From assembly GCA_937910695.1 (NCBI GenBank), contig CALEMW010000220.1, forward strand, positions 62,001 to 126,000: a DNA stretch of 64,000 nucleotides, read 5' to 3'. The stretch comes from an uncultured bacterium (GTDB lineage: Bacteria > Krumholzibacteriota > Krumholzibacteriia > LZORAL124-64-63). The notes below the pieces were generated by a model. That model had not been told where the DNA came from. It saw nothing but the letters and a program-made list of their open reading frames with translations, and made no database searches. Positions 39,549 to 48,369 of this stretch are shown here, piece by piece (position 1 is the stretch's first letter; the number at the start of each line of letters is the position of its first letter). A program made the position numbers and the translations under genes.

Positions 39549-40037
39549 TCAGAGGGACAACCGTCGGGTCTCCATGATCTGCTCGAGTATTTCCGCGTGG
39601 TCGAATGCCAGTTCGGGTAGAGCGTCGAGGGAGAACCAGCTCGCCTCGGCCGCGTCATCGCCCCCCCGCACTTCGGGCGGGCAACCCTCGACTTCTGCCA
39701 CGTAAACCAGCGACACCGTATGGCCGCGTGGATCGCGCCGCGGATCGCCGAAGGCGCTGAACAGTTGAAAATGAACGCCGCTCAGCCCGGTCTCTTCCTC
39801 CACCTCGCGGTGGACAGCCGCACCGATGTCTTCACCGACATCCACGAAACCGCCGGGGAAGGCCCACTGACCCAGGAACGGCGGCTTGAGGCGCTTGATC
39901 AACAGAACGTGCCAGTGAGATCTCCAGCGGGTGGCTTCGTGCTGACACAACACAACTCCGTCGACCGCCACGAGAGGCGTCACCGGACAGGTGCTGGTGC
40001 GCGTTTCCATGATGTCCTCGCGGTCGACGGCAATCAC
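39549..40037 (-). CDS. NUDIX hydrolase
   Basis: WAFPGGFVDVGEDIGAAVHREVEEETGL (Nudix box). Confidence 0.92.
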   Translation of the reverse strand: MIAVDREDIMETRTSTCPVTPLVAVDGVVLCQHEATRWRSHWHVLLIKRLKPPFLGQWAFPGGFVDVGEDIGAAVHREVEEETGLSGVHFQLFSAFGDPRRDPRGHTVSLVYVAEVEGCPPEVRGGDDAAEASWFSLDALPELAFDHAEILEQIMETRRLSL

Positions 40038-40381
40038 TCGGTGATGTCGAGGGAAGCCAGAGCTTCCTTCTCGGTATCGTAGGTCTCGAACACGAGCTTG
40101 AGCTGGGTCACGTTCAGGATGTTGTCGATCCTGTCGCTCACCGCACAGATCTTCATGTGACCACCGTTCTTCTTGACGGTGTGATAACCCGAGACGAGGA
40201 CGCCGAGACCCGTTGAGTTGATCCAGTTGATCTTGGCCATGTTCAAGACTACGTCCGCATAACCCTCGTTGATCAGGGTCTTGATCTGGGAATGGAACAG
40301 GTCGTGATCGGGACCGCCCATGATCTTGCCGGTGAGCTGCAAAACCATGACGTCGCCGTGGGCCTTCTCGCTGATCTTCAT
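40034..40381 (-). CDS. STAS-domain anti-sigma factor antagonist
   Basis: VMVLQLTGKIMGGPDHDLFHSQIKTLINEGYADVVLNMAKINWINSTGLGVLVSGYHTVKKNGG, including the conserved NSTGLG Ser. Confidence 0.92.
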   Translation of the reverse strand: MKISEKAHGDVMVLQLTGKIMGGPDHDLFHSQIKTLINEGYADVVLNMAKINWINSTGLGVLVSGYHTVKKNGGHMKICAVSDRIDNILNVTQLKLVFETYDTEKEALASLDITE

Positions 40382-40562
40382 CCCTGTCCTCCGTACGTAG
40401 GGAAGCTCGTTGACACGTCGCGGCCTAGCCGGTCGTTCTCTATCAGAATGGACCCTCTTTCATTCTTTCGCAAGTGTCGAGTCCTGCGGGCCGGTGCTGG
40501 ACCGCAGTCGACTGAATCTGCTAGGGTTCAGAGCATCACCCAACGTGCTCCTAGGAGGCACC

Positions 40563-41435
40563 ATGCCGACGGACATCCGACCATCAGCCCTTGCTGGGAG
40601 CTGGTATCCAGCTGGCCCGCAGGATCTGCGCGACTCTGTCGCAGGGCACCTGAGGAACGCCGACGACTCGGCGGTTCCCCGCGGACGCCCCGTCGTCGCG
40701 GTCGCCCCCCACGCCGGATACATCTGGAGCGGCGATGTGGCCGGTGGCTCTTTGGGCCATTTGGCGACCTGGAACTACGAACGCATCGTCCTGCTGGCTC
40801 CGAATCACCGTCGACCCCTGAGATCGGCATCCTGCCCCATCGCCGACGCCTATGCGACGCCCCTGGGCGACGTCGTCCTCGACACGGCCGGCCGCGACGC
40901 CTTGCTCCGAAGCGGTGTGATCATTTCGGCTCCCGACGCCCATATCCAGGAACACGCCGAAGAAATTCAGCTGCCCTTCCTGCAGTTGCTTTGGGACGAC
41001 GTGCCGCCGGTCCTCCCCCTGCTCATCCCCCGTCTCAGCGAAAAGGAAAGAAACAGCCTCGCCGACGCTCTTGGTCGGTGGTGTGACGGACGAACCCTGT
41101 TCCTTGTCTCCACCGACTTCACTCACTACGGAGCGGATTTCGGCTACATCCCTTTCGTGGACGACATCCCCCACCGTCTCGAGGTACTCGACATGGGCGC
41201 TGTGAGCCAGATCACAAGCTGGGACGCCGTCGGACTTCGCCGCTATGCCGCCGAAACTGGCATCACGATGTGCGGCCTCGAAGCCATGGCCCTGGTCATG
41301 ATGCTGCCTTGGCCCACGGCGCCGACCATGATCCTGACCGGTTATCGACGCAGCGGCGACCGCGAAGGCGACCACTCGCATTCGGTAAGTTATGTGGGCA
41401 TGATCGGCACCCTGGCCAACGAGGTCGCCTCATGA
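40563..41435 (+). CDS. MEMO1 family protein (AmmeMemoRadiSam system protein B)
   Basis: RPSALAGSWYPAGPQDLRDSV, VVAVAPHAGYIWSGDVAG, HIQEHAEEIQLPFLQ, STDFTHYGADFGY. Confidence 0.93.
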   Translation: MPTDIRPSALAGSWYPAGPQDLRDSVAGHLRNADDSAVPRGRPVVAVAPHAGYIWSGDVAGGSLGHLATWNYERIVLLAPNHRRPLRSASCPIADAYATPLGDVVLDTAGRDALLRSGVIISAPDAHIQEHAEEIQLPFLQLLWDDVPPVLPLLIPRLSEKERNSLADALGRWCDGRTLFLVSTDFTHYGADFGYIPFVDDIPHRLEVLDMGAVSQITSWDAVGLRRYAAETGITMCGLEAMALVMMLPWPTAPTMILTGYRRSGDREGDHSHSVSYVGMIGTLANEVAS

Positions 41436-42010
41436 CTCCGGACCACCTGACAGAAGAAGCTCTCGCGTTCCTGCCGAAACTGGCCCGCGCCACCCTCGAC
41501 GCGGCCGTCCGCGGCCTGCCTCGACCTGAGCCCGAAGAGATCGCCGCCGTACTTGGGTTCTCTCTGCCGAACAGCTTGCAGGAACCTCGTGGAGTCTTCG
41601 TGACCCTGACACGCAACGGTCGCTTGCGTGGATGCATCGGCGTCATCGAAGCGGGAGCGCCCCTTTCCATCGCAGTTCGGGACAACGCCCTGGCGGCGGC
41701 CTTCCGCGATCCGCGCTTCGATCCCTTGACCGCAGACGAACTGGCGGATACCCGCATTGAAATCTCGGTACTGACTCCCATGCGGCCTGTCCGAAACACG
41801 GACGACATCGTGATTCCCCGTCACGGCGTGTTGTTGAGCAAAGCAGGCCGTCGGGCGGTCTTTCTCCCCCAGGTCGCCGAGGAACAGGGTTGGGACCTTG
41901 ACACGACTCTGACCCACCTGGCCCTCAAGGCCGGCCTCGCTGCGGATGACTGGCGCGAGGGAGCTGCATTTTCGGTGTTCGAGGCCGAAGTCGTCCAGGA
42001 GTCGCCTTGA
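41432..42010 (+). CDS. AMMECR1 domain protein (AmmeMemoRadiSam system protein A)
   Basis: LQEPRGVFVTLTRNGRLRGCIG, NALAAAFRDPRFDPLTADELADTRIEISVLTP. Starts on the preceding stop (ATGA). Confidence 0.94.
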   Translation: MTPDHLTEEALAFLPKLARATLDAAVRGLPRPEPEEIAAVLGFSLPNSLQEPRGVFVTLTRNGRLRGCIGVIEAGAPLSIAVRDNALAAAFRDPRFDPLTADELADTRIEISVLTPMRPVRNTDDIVIPRHGVLLSKAGRRAVFLPQVAEEQGWDLDTTLTHLALKAGLAADDWREGAAFSVFEAEVVQESP

Positions 42011-42032
42011 CCCCCATCCGCAGAGGTATCCC

Positions 42033-43682
42033 ATGAACACACTGGTCGTCGGCATCATCTTCGCCGCCTGGCTGATCCTGGCCACACGCTGGTACGGTCG
42101 CAGAATCGCGGGACGCCTCTTCGCCCCCGACGACGACCGCCCCGTACCGAGCATCACCAAGGCCGACGGTCACGACTACCTCGCAGCTAAGACACCGGTC
42201 TTGTTCGGCCACCACTTCTCCTCCATCGCCGGCGCCGGCCCCATTGTGGGACCGTTGATCGGCGTGTGGTATTTCGGTTGGCTGCCGGCCTTGCTGTGGA
42301 TCGCCCTGGGTGCCGTGTTCATGGGGGCGGTGCACGACTACACGGCCCTGATGGCGTCGGTGCGCAGCGGCGGTTGTTCGGTGGGCGAACTCGCCGAACA
42401 CAGCCTGGGTCGACGCGCCCGCTTGGTCCTGTCCCTGTTCCTGTGGGCCGCCCTGGTGCTGGTGATCGCCGTCTTCGGAGTGATCACAGCCAAGACCTTC
42501 GTGGCCAACCCGGCCATCGTCATCCCGACCTTCGGGCTGATCGGCGTCGCGATGATCTTCGGCACGCTGGTCCTGCGACGGGGCGGATCGTTGCTTCCAG
42601 GCACCTTGGCTGCCCTGGCGACTCTGGCTGGATTGATCTGGTTGGGCAACCGCTTCCCCATCGACCTGGGAACCACGGTTCTGGGTCTGCCCGTGCTCAC
42701 ATTCTGGTTCTGGTCACTGATGATCTACTGCGTCCTCGCCTCGGTGCTCCCGGTTTGGCTCCTGCTCCAACCCCGCGACTATCTGAGCACCTGGATCCTC
42801 TACCTGGGACTAGGGGGCGGCCTTCTCGGCCTGCTGGCCTGCCGACCCGACATCGCCGCCCCAGCGTTCGTCGGCTTCCATTCCTCCGCCCAGGGGCCCA
42901 TGTGGCCCATGCTGTTCGTGATGATCGCCTGCGGCGCCATCAGCGGTTTTCATTCCCTGGTGGCCAGCGGTACGACCAGCAAACAGCTGTCCCGTGAAAC
43001 CGATGGATTCCGTGTGGGATATGGGGCCATGATCCTCGAAGCAGGTCTCGCCGGACTCGTCGTACTGATCGCCGCCGGGGCCCTCCGCTGGGACTCGGGC
43101 GTCACCCCCGCCCTCGACAGCCTCCAGTACCTGATGACCGACGGCGGTGGCCCCATCGTCGCCTTCGCCACCGGTCTGAGCCGTCTGGTCGACGCCCTAC
43201 CTCTGCTCACCGCCCCAATGGGTCTGTTCTTCGGCGTCCTGATGATCAACGCCTTTGTCATCACGACCCTCGACACCTCCACGCGCCTCGCCCGTTTCGT
43301 TCTGCAGGAACTTTGCGGACCGATCCCCGTACTGAGCGGCCGCTGGGGTGCCACCCTGGCCACCGTCGTCGCAGCGGGCTGGCTCGGCGCCAGCGGCAGC
43401 TACGACAAGATCTGGCCGGTGTTCGGTGCGACCAACCAACTCGTGGCGGCCCTCGCCCTGCTGGTGATCTCAAGCTGGCTGGTAGGCTTGCACAAGCCGC
43501 GTCTCTACACCCTGGTGCCGGCGGTGTTCATGCTGATCACGACCGTTGCTGCCCTGGGTTGGCAAGCTCGGGGATTCTTGCAAGAAGGTGACAATTTTCT
43601 CGCCATGTCGGCGTTCCTGCTGATCGCCCTGGCGGTGTACATCGCCTGGGAGGCTCGCGGACTGATGCGAATACGCTCCTAA
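42033..43682 (+). CDS. cstA: CstA-type carbon starvation/peptide transporter
   Basis: FGHHFSSIAGAGPIVGP, GAVFMGAVHDYTALMASVRSGG, GAISGFHSLVASGTTSKQL; polytopic. Confidence 0.95.
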   Translation: MNTLVVGIIFAAWLILATRWYGRRIAGRLFAPDDDRPVPSITKADGHDYLAAKTPVLFGHHFSSIAGAGPIVGPLIGVWYFGWLPALLWIALGAVFMGAVHDYTALMASVRSGGCSVGELAEHSLGRRARLVLSLFLWAALVLVIAVFGVITAKTFVANPAIVIPTFGLIGVAMIFGTLVLRRGGSLLPGTLAALATLAGLIWLGNRFPIDLGTTVLGLPVLTFWFWSLMIYCVLASVLPVWLLLQPRDYLSTWILYLGLGGGLLGLLACRPDIAAPAFVGFHSSAQGPMWPMLFVMIACGAISGFHSLVASGTTSKQLSRETDGFRVGYGAMILEAGLAGLVVLIAAGALRWDSGVTPALDSLQYLMTDGGGPIVAFATGLSRLVDALPLLTAPMGLFFGVLMINAFVITTLDTSTRLARFVLQELCGPIPVLSGRWGATLATVVAAGWLGASGSYDKIWPVFGATNQLVAALALLVISSWLVGLHKPRLYTLVPAVFMLITTVAALGWQARGFLQEGDNFLAMSAFLLIALAVYIAWEARGLMRIRS

Positions 43683-43854
43683 CTCCTGTATTTCTTATGG
43701 GATGGGCGCGGTATTTCCGAGTGGCCCATTTGGAAAAAGCTTGGTAGAGTACCTGGTCAGCGTATATTTTCGCTGCCTTGACTTATTCGTGAGGTTTTCA
43801 CGGACCCTGATGGCGGGCAACCCGTGTGAATGGCTTCAAGAAACGCGAGGAACG

Positions 43855-45048
43855 ATGGGTCTGCTCGACAAGGTCGGACAGTTCACGACGGCCAAGGAAC
43901 TCCAGGCGGCCGGTCTGTACCATTACTTCCGCGTCATCGAGTCCGCACAGGAGAACACCGTGCGGATCGACGGCAGGGAAGTCATCATGCTCGGGAGCAA
44001 CAACTACCTGGGCCTGACCAACCATCCCCGCGTCAAGGAGGCGGCTAAGGCCGCTTTGGACAAGTACGGTTCCGGCTGCGCCGGCTCGCGTCTGCTGAAC
44101 GGCACCCTCGACATCCACATCGAGCTCGAAAACAAGCTCGCCAAGCTGGTGGGCAAGGAAGCCGCCCTGGTCTTCTCCACGGGCTTCATGGTGAACCAGG
44201 GCGTCCTGTTCGCCATGGTCGGGCGCAACGACACGACCATCGTCGATCGCACCAACCACGCCTCGATCATCGACGGCACACGCTTGAGTTTCGGTCACGT
44301 GAAAAAATACCGTCATAACGACATGGCGTCCCTCGAACAGACCCTGACCCATTGCGAGACCGACGGCAAGCTGATCGTCGTGGACGGCGTGTTCTCGATG
44401 CACGGTGACATCGCGAAGATCCCCGAAATCCTCGACCTCGCTGAAAAATACGGCGCGGAGCTGATGATCGACGACGCTCACGGCGTGGGCGTGCTCGGGG
44501 CTCAGGGCCGCGGCACCGCCGATCATTTCGGTGTGACCGACAGAACGCACCTGATCATGGGCACCTTCAGCAAGTCCCTGGCCTCGGTGGGAGGCTTCAT
44601 CGCCTCGGACGCCGATACCATCCACTACATCAAGCACGTCGCCCGTTCGCTGATCTTCTCGGCGAGCATGCCGCCGGCTTCCTGCGCATCGGTTTCCGCC
44701 GCCGTCGACGTGATGGTCGAGGAGGACTGGCGGCTGACCCAGCTCTGGCGAAACACAGACGTGATGATGGAGCGCCTCCAGGACGCCGGGTTCGACACCG
44801 GGCCGTCCCAGACCCCCATCATCCCCGTGGTTATCGGCGAGGACATGATGGCGTTTCAGATGTGCCGCCGCCTCTTCGAGGAAGGCGTCTTTGTCAACTC
44901 GGTGGTTTCGCCCGCCGTGGAAAAGGGCGACGCCCTGATCCGCCTGAGCCTCATGGCGACGCACACCGAGGACGAAGTGCACCGGGCCATGGACATCATG
45001 ACCGATGTTGGACGCGAGCTCGGCGTCATCAAAGCCGCCGCATCCTGA
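43855..45048 (+). CDS. Alpha-oxoamine synthase, serine palmitoyltransferase-like
   Basis: MLGSNNYLGLTNHPRVKEAAKAALDKYGSGCAGSRLLNGTLDIHIELE, NHASIIDGTRLSF, DDAHGVGVLG, MGTFSKSLASVGGF (PLP Lys). Confidence 0.9.
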   Translation: MGLLDKVGQFTTAKELQAAGLYHYFRVIESAQENTVRIDGREVIMLGSNNYLGLTNHPRVKEAAKAALDKYGSGCAGSRLLNGTLDIHIELENKLAKLVGKEAALVFSTGFMVNQGVLFAMVGRNDTTIVDRTNHASIIDGTRLSFGHVKKYRHNDMASLEQTLTHCETDGKLIVVDGVFSMHGDIAKIPEILDLAEKYGAELMIDDAHGVGVLGAQGRGTADHFGVTDRTHLIMGTFSKSLASVGGFIASDADTIHYIKHVARSLIFSASMPPASCASVSAAVDVMVEEDWRLTQLWRNTDVMMERLQDAGFDTGPSQTPIIPVVIGEDMMAFQMCRRLFEEGVFVNSVVSPAVEKGDALIRLSLMATHTEDEVHRAMDIMTDVGRELGVIKAAAS

Positions 45049-45106
45049 TCTCCGCCACGGCCTTCACGCCGTCTTCCGACTACGCTCACCGTTCCGAGGA
45101 GGGGCA

Positions 45107-46234
45107 ATGGAGCTCGATATCCGGCCCGTTGCAGGCAAGAAGGATCTCCAGGCTTTTCTCAATCTGACCTATACGATCTACAAGGACGATCCCCATTACG
45201 TGCAGCCTCTCCAGGCCCAGCTGAAGGAATTCCTCGATAAGGTGAAGAACCCCTTCTTCAACCACGCCGACACCCAGCTGTGGCTCGCACGGAGCGACGG
45301 CCGGGTCGTGGGGCGTATCGGCGCCTGTGTGGACAGTTATCACAACGACCACTGGAACGAGACGACCGGCTTCTTCGGCTTCTTCGAATGCATCGACGAT
45401 CGAGCCGTAGCCCACGCCTTGCTCGACACCGCCCGCGAATGGATTCACGCCCGCGGCCAGACGATCATGCGCGGCCCCCTGAGCTTCACGACCAACCACG
45501 ACAGTCCCGGCCTGTTGATCGACGGCGAGCCCGGTTCGCCCGTGCAGGGCATGGCCTACAATCCCTCCTATTACCCTGGCCTGCTCGAATCCTACGACGG
45601 ACTGGCCGGTGCCAAGGATCTATGGGCCTGGCAGATCACCACCGAGGACGTGAAGCTGCCCAAACGCGTCGAGGACAACGCGGCGCGGGTGCTCAAAGGC
45701 GAGACCGACCTCATCGTGCGGCCCATCAACAAGAAAGACTTCAAAAACGAAGTCGAACTGATCCGCAGCCTGTACAACCGCTGCTGGCACGAAAACTGGG
45801 GCTTCATTCCCATGGATCCCGAGGAGTTCTACTTTTCGGCCAAGGAAATGAAGATGCTGGTGAACGAAAACCTGCTGCTGATCGCCGAGTGGAAAGGCGA
45901 ACCTGTGGGCTTTTCGATGACCGTGCCCGACTTCAACCGCGCCATGAAGCGCGTGAACGGCAAACTCTTCCCCTTCGGCATCTTCAAGTTCCTCGCCGAC
46001 AAGAGGAAGATCGACTACGCACGCACCCTGCTGCTGGGCGTGCTGCCGGAACACCGTCACAAAGGCGTGGATGTGATGATGGTCCTGCGCAGCTACAAGG
46101 CCGCCGTCCGCGGCGGCATCACCGCCGGCGAGTGCAGTTGGATCCTCGACAGCAACCGAGCCATGAACCGCATCCTCGAAAAGCTGGGCGCACGGGTCTA
46201 CCGCACGTACCGGATCTACGATAAGACGCTGTGA
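45107..46234 (+). CDS. Large GNAT-fold N-acyltransferase, candidate bacterial ceramide synthase
   Basis: 375 aa; LLLGVLPEHRHKGVDVMMVLRSYKAAVRGG acyl-CoA loop, C-terminal SWILDSNRAMNRILEKLGARVYRTYRIYDK; operon position. Confidence 0.75.
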   Translation: MELDIRPVAGKKDLQAFLNLTYTIYKDDPHYVQPLQAQLKEFLDKVKNPFFNHADTQLWLARSDGRVVGRIGACVDSYHNDHWNETTGFFGFFECIDDRAVAHALLDTAREWIHARGQTIMRGPLSFTTNHDSPGLLIDGEPGSPVQGMAYNPSYYPGLLESYDGLAGAKDLWAWQITTEDVKLPKRVEDNAARVLKGETDLIVRPINKKDFKNEVELIRSLYNRCWHENWGFIPMDPEEFYFSAKEMKMLVNENLLLIAEWKGEPVGFSMTVPDFNRAMKRVNGKLFPFGIFKFLADKRKIDYARTLLLGVLPEHRHKGVDVMMVLRSYKAAVRGGITAGECSWILDSNRAMNRILEKLGARVYRTYRIYDKTL

Positions 46235-47256
46235 TGACCGAACCTCAACCATTCCGCGCGCCCCTCGCGGCCCTGACAGGAGCCACCGGTTTTCTCGGCA
46301 GCCACATCGCCGACGTCCTGATCGCACAGGGCTGGCGCGTGCGGGCCGCGGTGCGGCCAACCAGTGACAGGTCGTGGCTGCCCAACGGAGTCACAGTCGT
46401 CGAAGTCCCTATCGCCCCTGAAGGCGACATCGACGCCTGGACCTCCCCCGAGGAACGGCGCACCCTGACCGACTTCGTCCGCGGCGCTTCTGCGGTGATC
46501 CACTGCGCCGGAGCTGTCCGTGCCGAGAGCCTCGGCGAGTATCGTCGCGCCAACACGGCTTCGACCTGGCGTCTGCTCAACGCCGCCCGCGATGCCCGTC
46601 TGCGCGGCTCCTTCGTTCTGATCTCGAGCTTGGCGGCGGCCGGGCCGTCGGCCATCGACCGCCCACGCCTAGAAACAGGCCCGCGCCGCCCCGTCACCGA
46701 TTACGGCCGCTCCAAAGCCGAAGCCGAAGCCTTGGTCGAACAGGGCTGGCCATTCCGAACGGCCATCCTGCGACCGCCGGCACTCTACGGCCCCCGTGAT
46801 GAGGCTTTCCTGCCTCTGTTCAAGGCTGCGCGGCGCGGCCTGACCATACGCATCGGCAATCTGCGAGAGGTTTCCCTGGTGGATGGCCGCGACGCCGCCG
46901 AGGCCGCCGTTCTGCTGGCCGCCGACGATCGCGCCCGCGGCATTTACTTCGTGGACGACGGTGCCGATTACGATTTTGCAGATCTGGCCGAGGCTGTTGG
47001 CGAAGCCTGGAACCGCAAGGTCCGCACCCTTTCCCTGCCGCAGCCCTTGCTCGAGATCGCCGCCAAACTGGTCGGTCGCCGCCGCGCTTCGCGCCTGCCC
47101 CTGCTGGCCGCCGACCGTCTGCGGGATACGGCCCAGGAAGCCTGGACTTGTGACGGCTCTCGCCTCCGCGATCAACTCGGCTTCGAAGCCGAACACGACC
47201 TCTTCAGCGGCTTCATCGATACCTTGGCCTGGTACCGACGCGAGGGATGGCTGTGA
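46234..47256 (+). CDS. NAD-dependent epimerase/dehydratase-type SDR, candidate ceramide reductase
   Basis: ALTGATGFLGSHIADVL (Rossmann), VIHCAGAVRA, YGRSK (YxxxK), ILRPPALYGPRD. Overlaps the preceding stop (TGATG). Confidence 0.85.
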   Translation: MTEPQPFRAPLAALTGATGFLGSHIADVLIAQGWRVRAAVRPTSDRSWLPNGVTVVEVPIAPEGDIDAWTSPEERRTLTDFVRGASAVIHCAGAVRAESLGEYRRANTASTWRLLNAARDARLRGSFVLISSLAAAGPSAIDRPRLETGPRRPVTDYGRSKAEAEALVEQGWPFRTAILRPPALYGPRDEAFLPLFKAARRGLTIRIGNLREVSLVDGRDAAEAAVLLAADDRARGIYFVDDGADYDFADLAEAVGEAWNRKVRTLSLPQPLLEIAAKLVGRRRASRLPLLAADRLRDTAQEAWTCDGSRLRDQLGFEAEHDLFSGFIDTLAWYRREGWL

Positions 47257-48188
47257 GGCGTTGGATCAAGCGTCTCTCGCTGTTCCGACTCGACCTCGAC
47301 CGTTGGGCTGTCATCTACCTCGTCGGCAGCGGACTCTACCCCCTGCTCAATCCGAATGTCGTCGCTCATCCCCTCTGGCGCCTGACCCTTCATCTCGGAC
47401 TCGCCCTGGCCGTCTGGTTTCTGCCGCCGATGCTGCGCCGATCCCGCCATACGGTTCTGCGCCTCGCGGGTGAGATCTACCTTCCCTTCGCCTTTCCGTT
47501 CTTCTATGCGGAAATGGAGTTCCTCGGCATCGTCTTCCACGGCTTTCACGAATCCTTCGATCCCTGGCTAATCAACCTCGAAAGCAGCATATTCGGCTGT
47601 CAACCGAGCTTCGCCTGGTCGGCGGCCTGGCCTTGGGCATGGTTCCATGAGATCATGGAGTTCGCCTACTTCACATACTATTTCTACGCGCCGGCCACAC
47701 TGATGATGATCTTTCTGACCGGCGTCGTACCGATGCAGGAACGCTGGCCTGCCGCACGGGCCTTCATCCGCGACCTGAGCGCCGTCATGCTACTCTGCTA
47801 TTCCGCGTACACCTTCTTTCCCGCCTGGGGCCCCAAGTTCATCCAGGTCGAACCGATCCCCGTGGGCGGCTGGGTCTTCACCCACCTCATGCACGTGATC
47901 CACGCCAACGGGGCCCTGCTCGGCGCCGCCTTCCCGAGCAGCCATGTAGCCGGCTCGATGATGGGGTGGTGGCATCTGTGGAAGTGGTTCCCTCGCTGGA
48001 GAGGTGCGGTCACGACGCTCTGGGTGCTGCTGTGCATATCGACCGTCTATTGCCGCTACCACTACGTCGTCGATGTGGCAGGAGGGTTGGCCCTCGGAGG
48101 TCTTGTCCTGGTGCTCGGGCATTGGTTCGGCGAAACACAGACACCGCGCTCACGGCTGCTGAGAATTCCACGATTTCGTCGCCGTTAA
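47247..48188 (+). CDS. PAP2/AUR1-like membrane phosphatase-transferase
   Basis: AFPSSHVAGSMMGWWH and YCRYHYVVDVAGG (PAP2 C2/C3 motifs in AUR1-like arrangement), multiple TM segments. Start overlaps the preceding gene. Confidence 0.85.
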   Translation: MAVRRWIKRLSLFRLDLDRWAVIYLVGSGLYPLLNPNVVAHPLWRLTLHLGLALAVWFLPPMLRRSRHTVLRLAGEIYLPFAFPFFYAEMEFLGIVFHGFHESFDPWLINLESSIFGCQPSFAWSAAWPWAWFHEIMEFAYFTYYFYAPATLMMIFLTGVVPMQERWPAARAFIRDLSAVMLLCYSAYTFFPAWGPKFIQVEPIPVGGWVFTHLMHVIHANGALLGAAFPSSHVAGSMMGWWHLWKWFPRWRGAVTTLWVLLCISTVYCRYHYVVDVAGGLALGGLVLVLGHWFGETQTPRSRLLRIPRFRRR

Positions 48189-48247
48189 CCCCACCCGTCT
48201 TATCTCGGATTCTTCCACACCGGTATATACCTACGACAAAATCGTCA

Positions 48248-48277
48248 TTTGATTTCGAAACTGATGGTGTGATACAC
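48248..48277 (+). promoter_or_regulatory. Possible sigma70-like promoter upstream of the Omp28-like gene
   Basis: TTGATT, 18-nt spacer, TACACT. Eye match only. Confidence 0.35.
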
Positions 48278-48312
48278 TGTAACCTCCGCCAGAAGTGATA
48301 TTTCGATACCAT

Positions 48313-48335
48313 GATCACCGGCGCTGCCGGTGATC
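48313..48335 (+). other. Perfect 10-bp hairpin in the leader of the Omp28-like gene
   Basis: gatcaccggc-gct-gccggtgatc, no downstream T-tract. Confidence 0.6.
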
Positions 48336-48369
48336 TCACCGTGTCCGTCCGACCCGGAGAGTGCCCCTG

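Noticed and set aside
43798-44982. 394-aa minus-strand ORF
   Set aside because: Antisense to the SPT-like gene; His/Val-rich shadow sequence.
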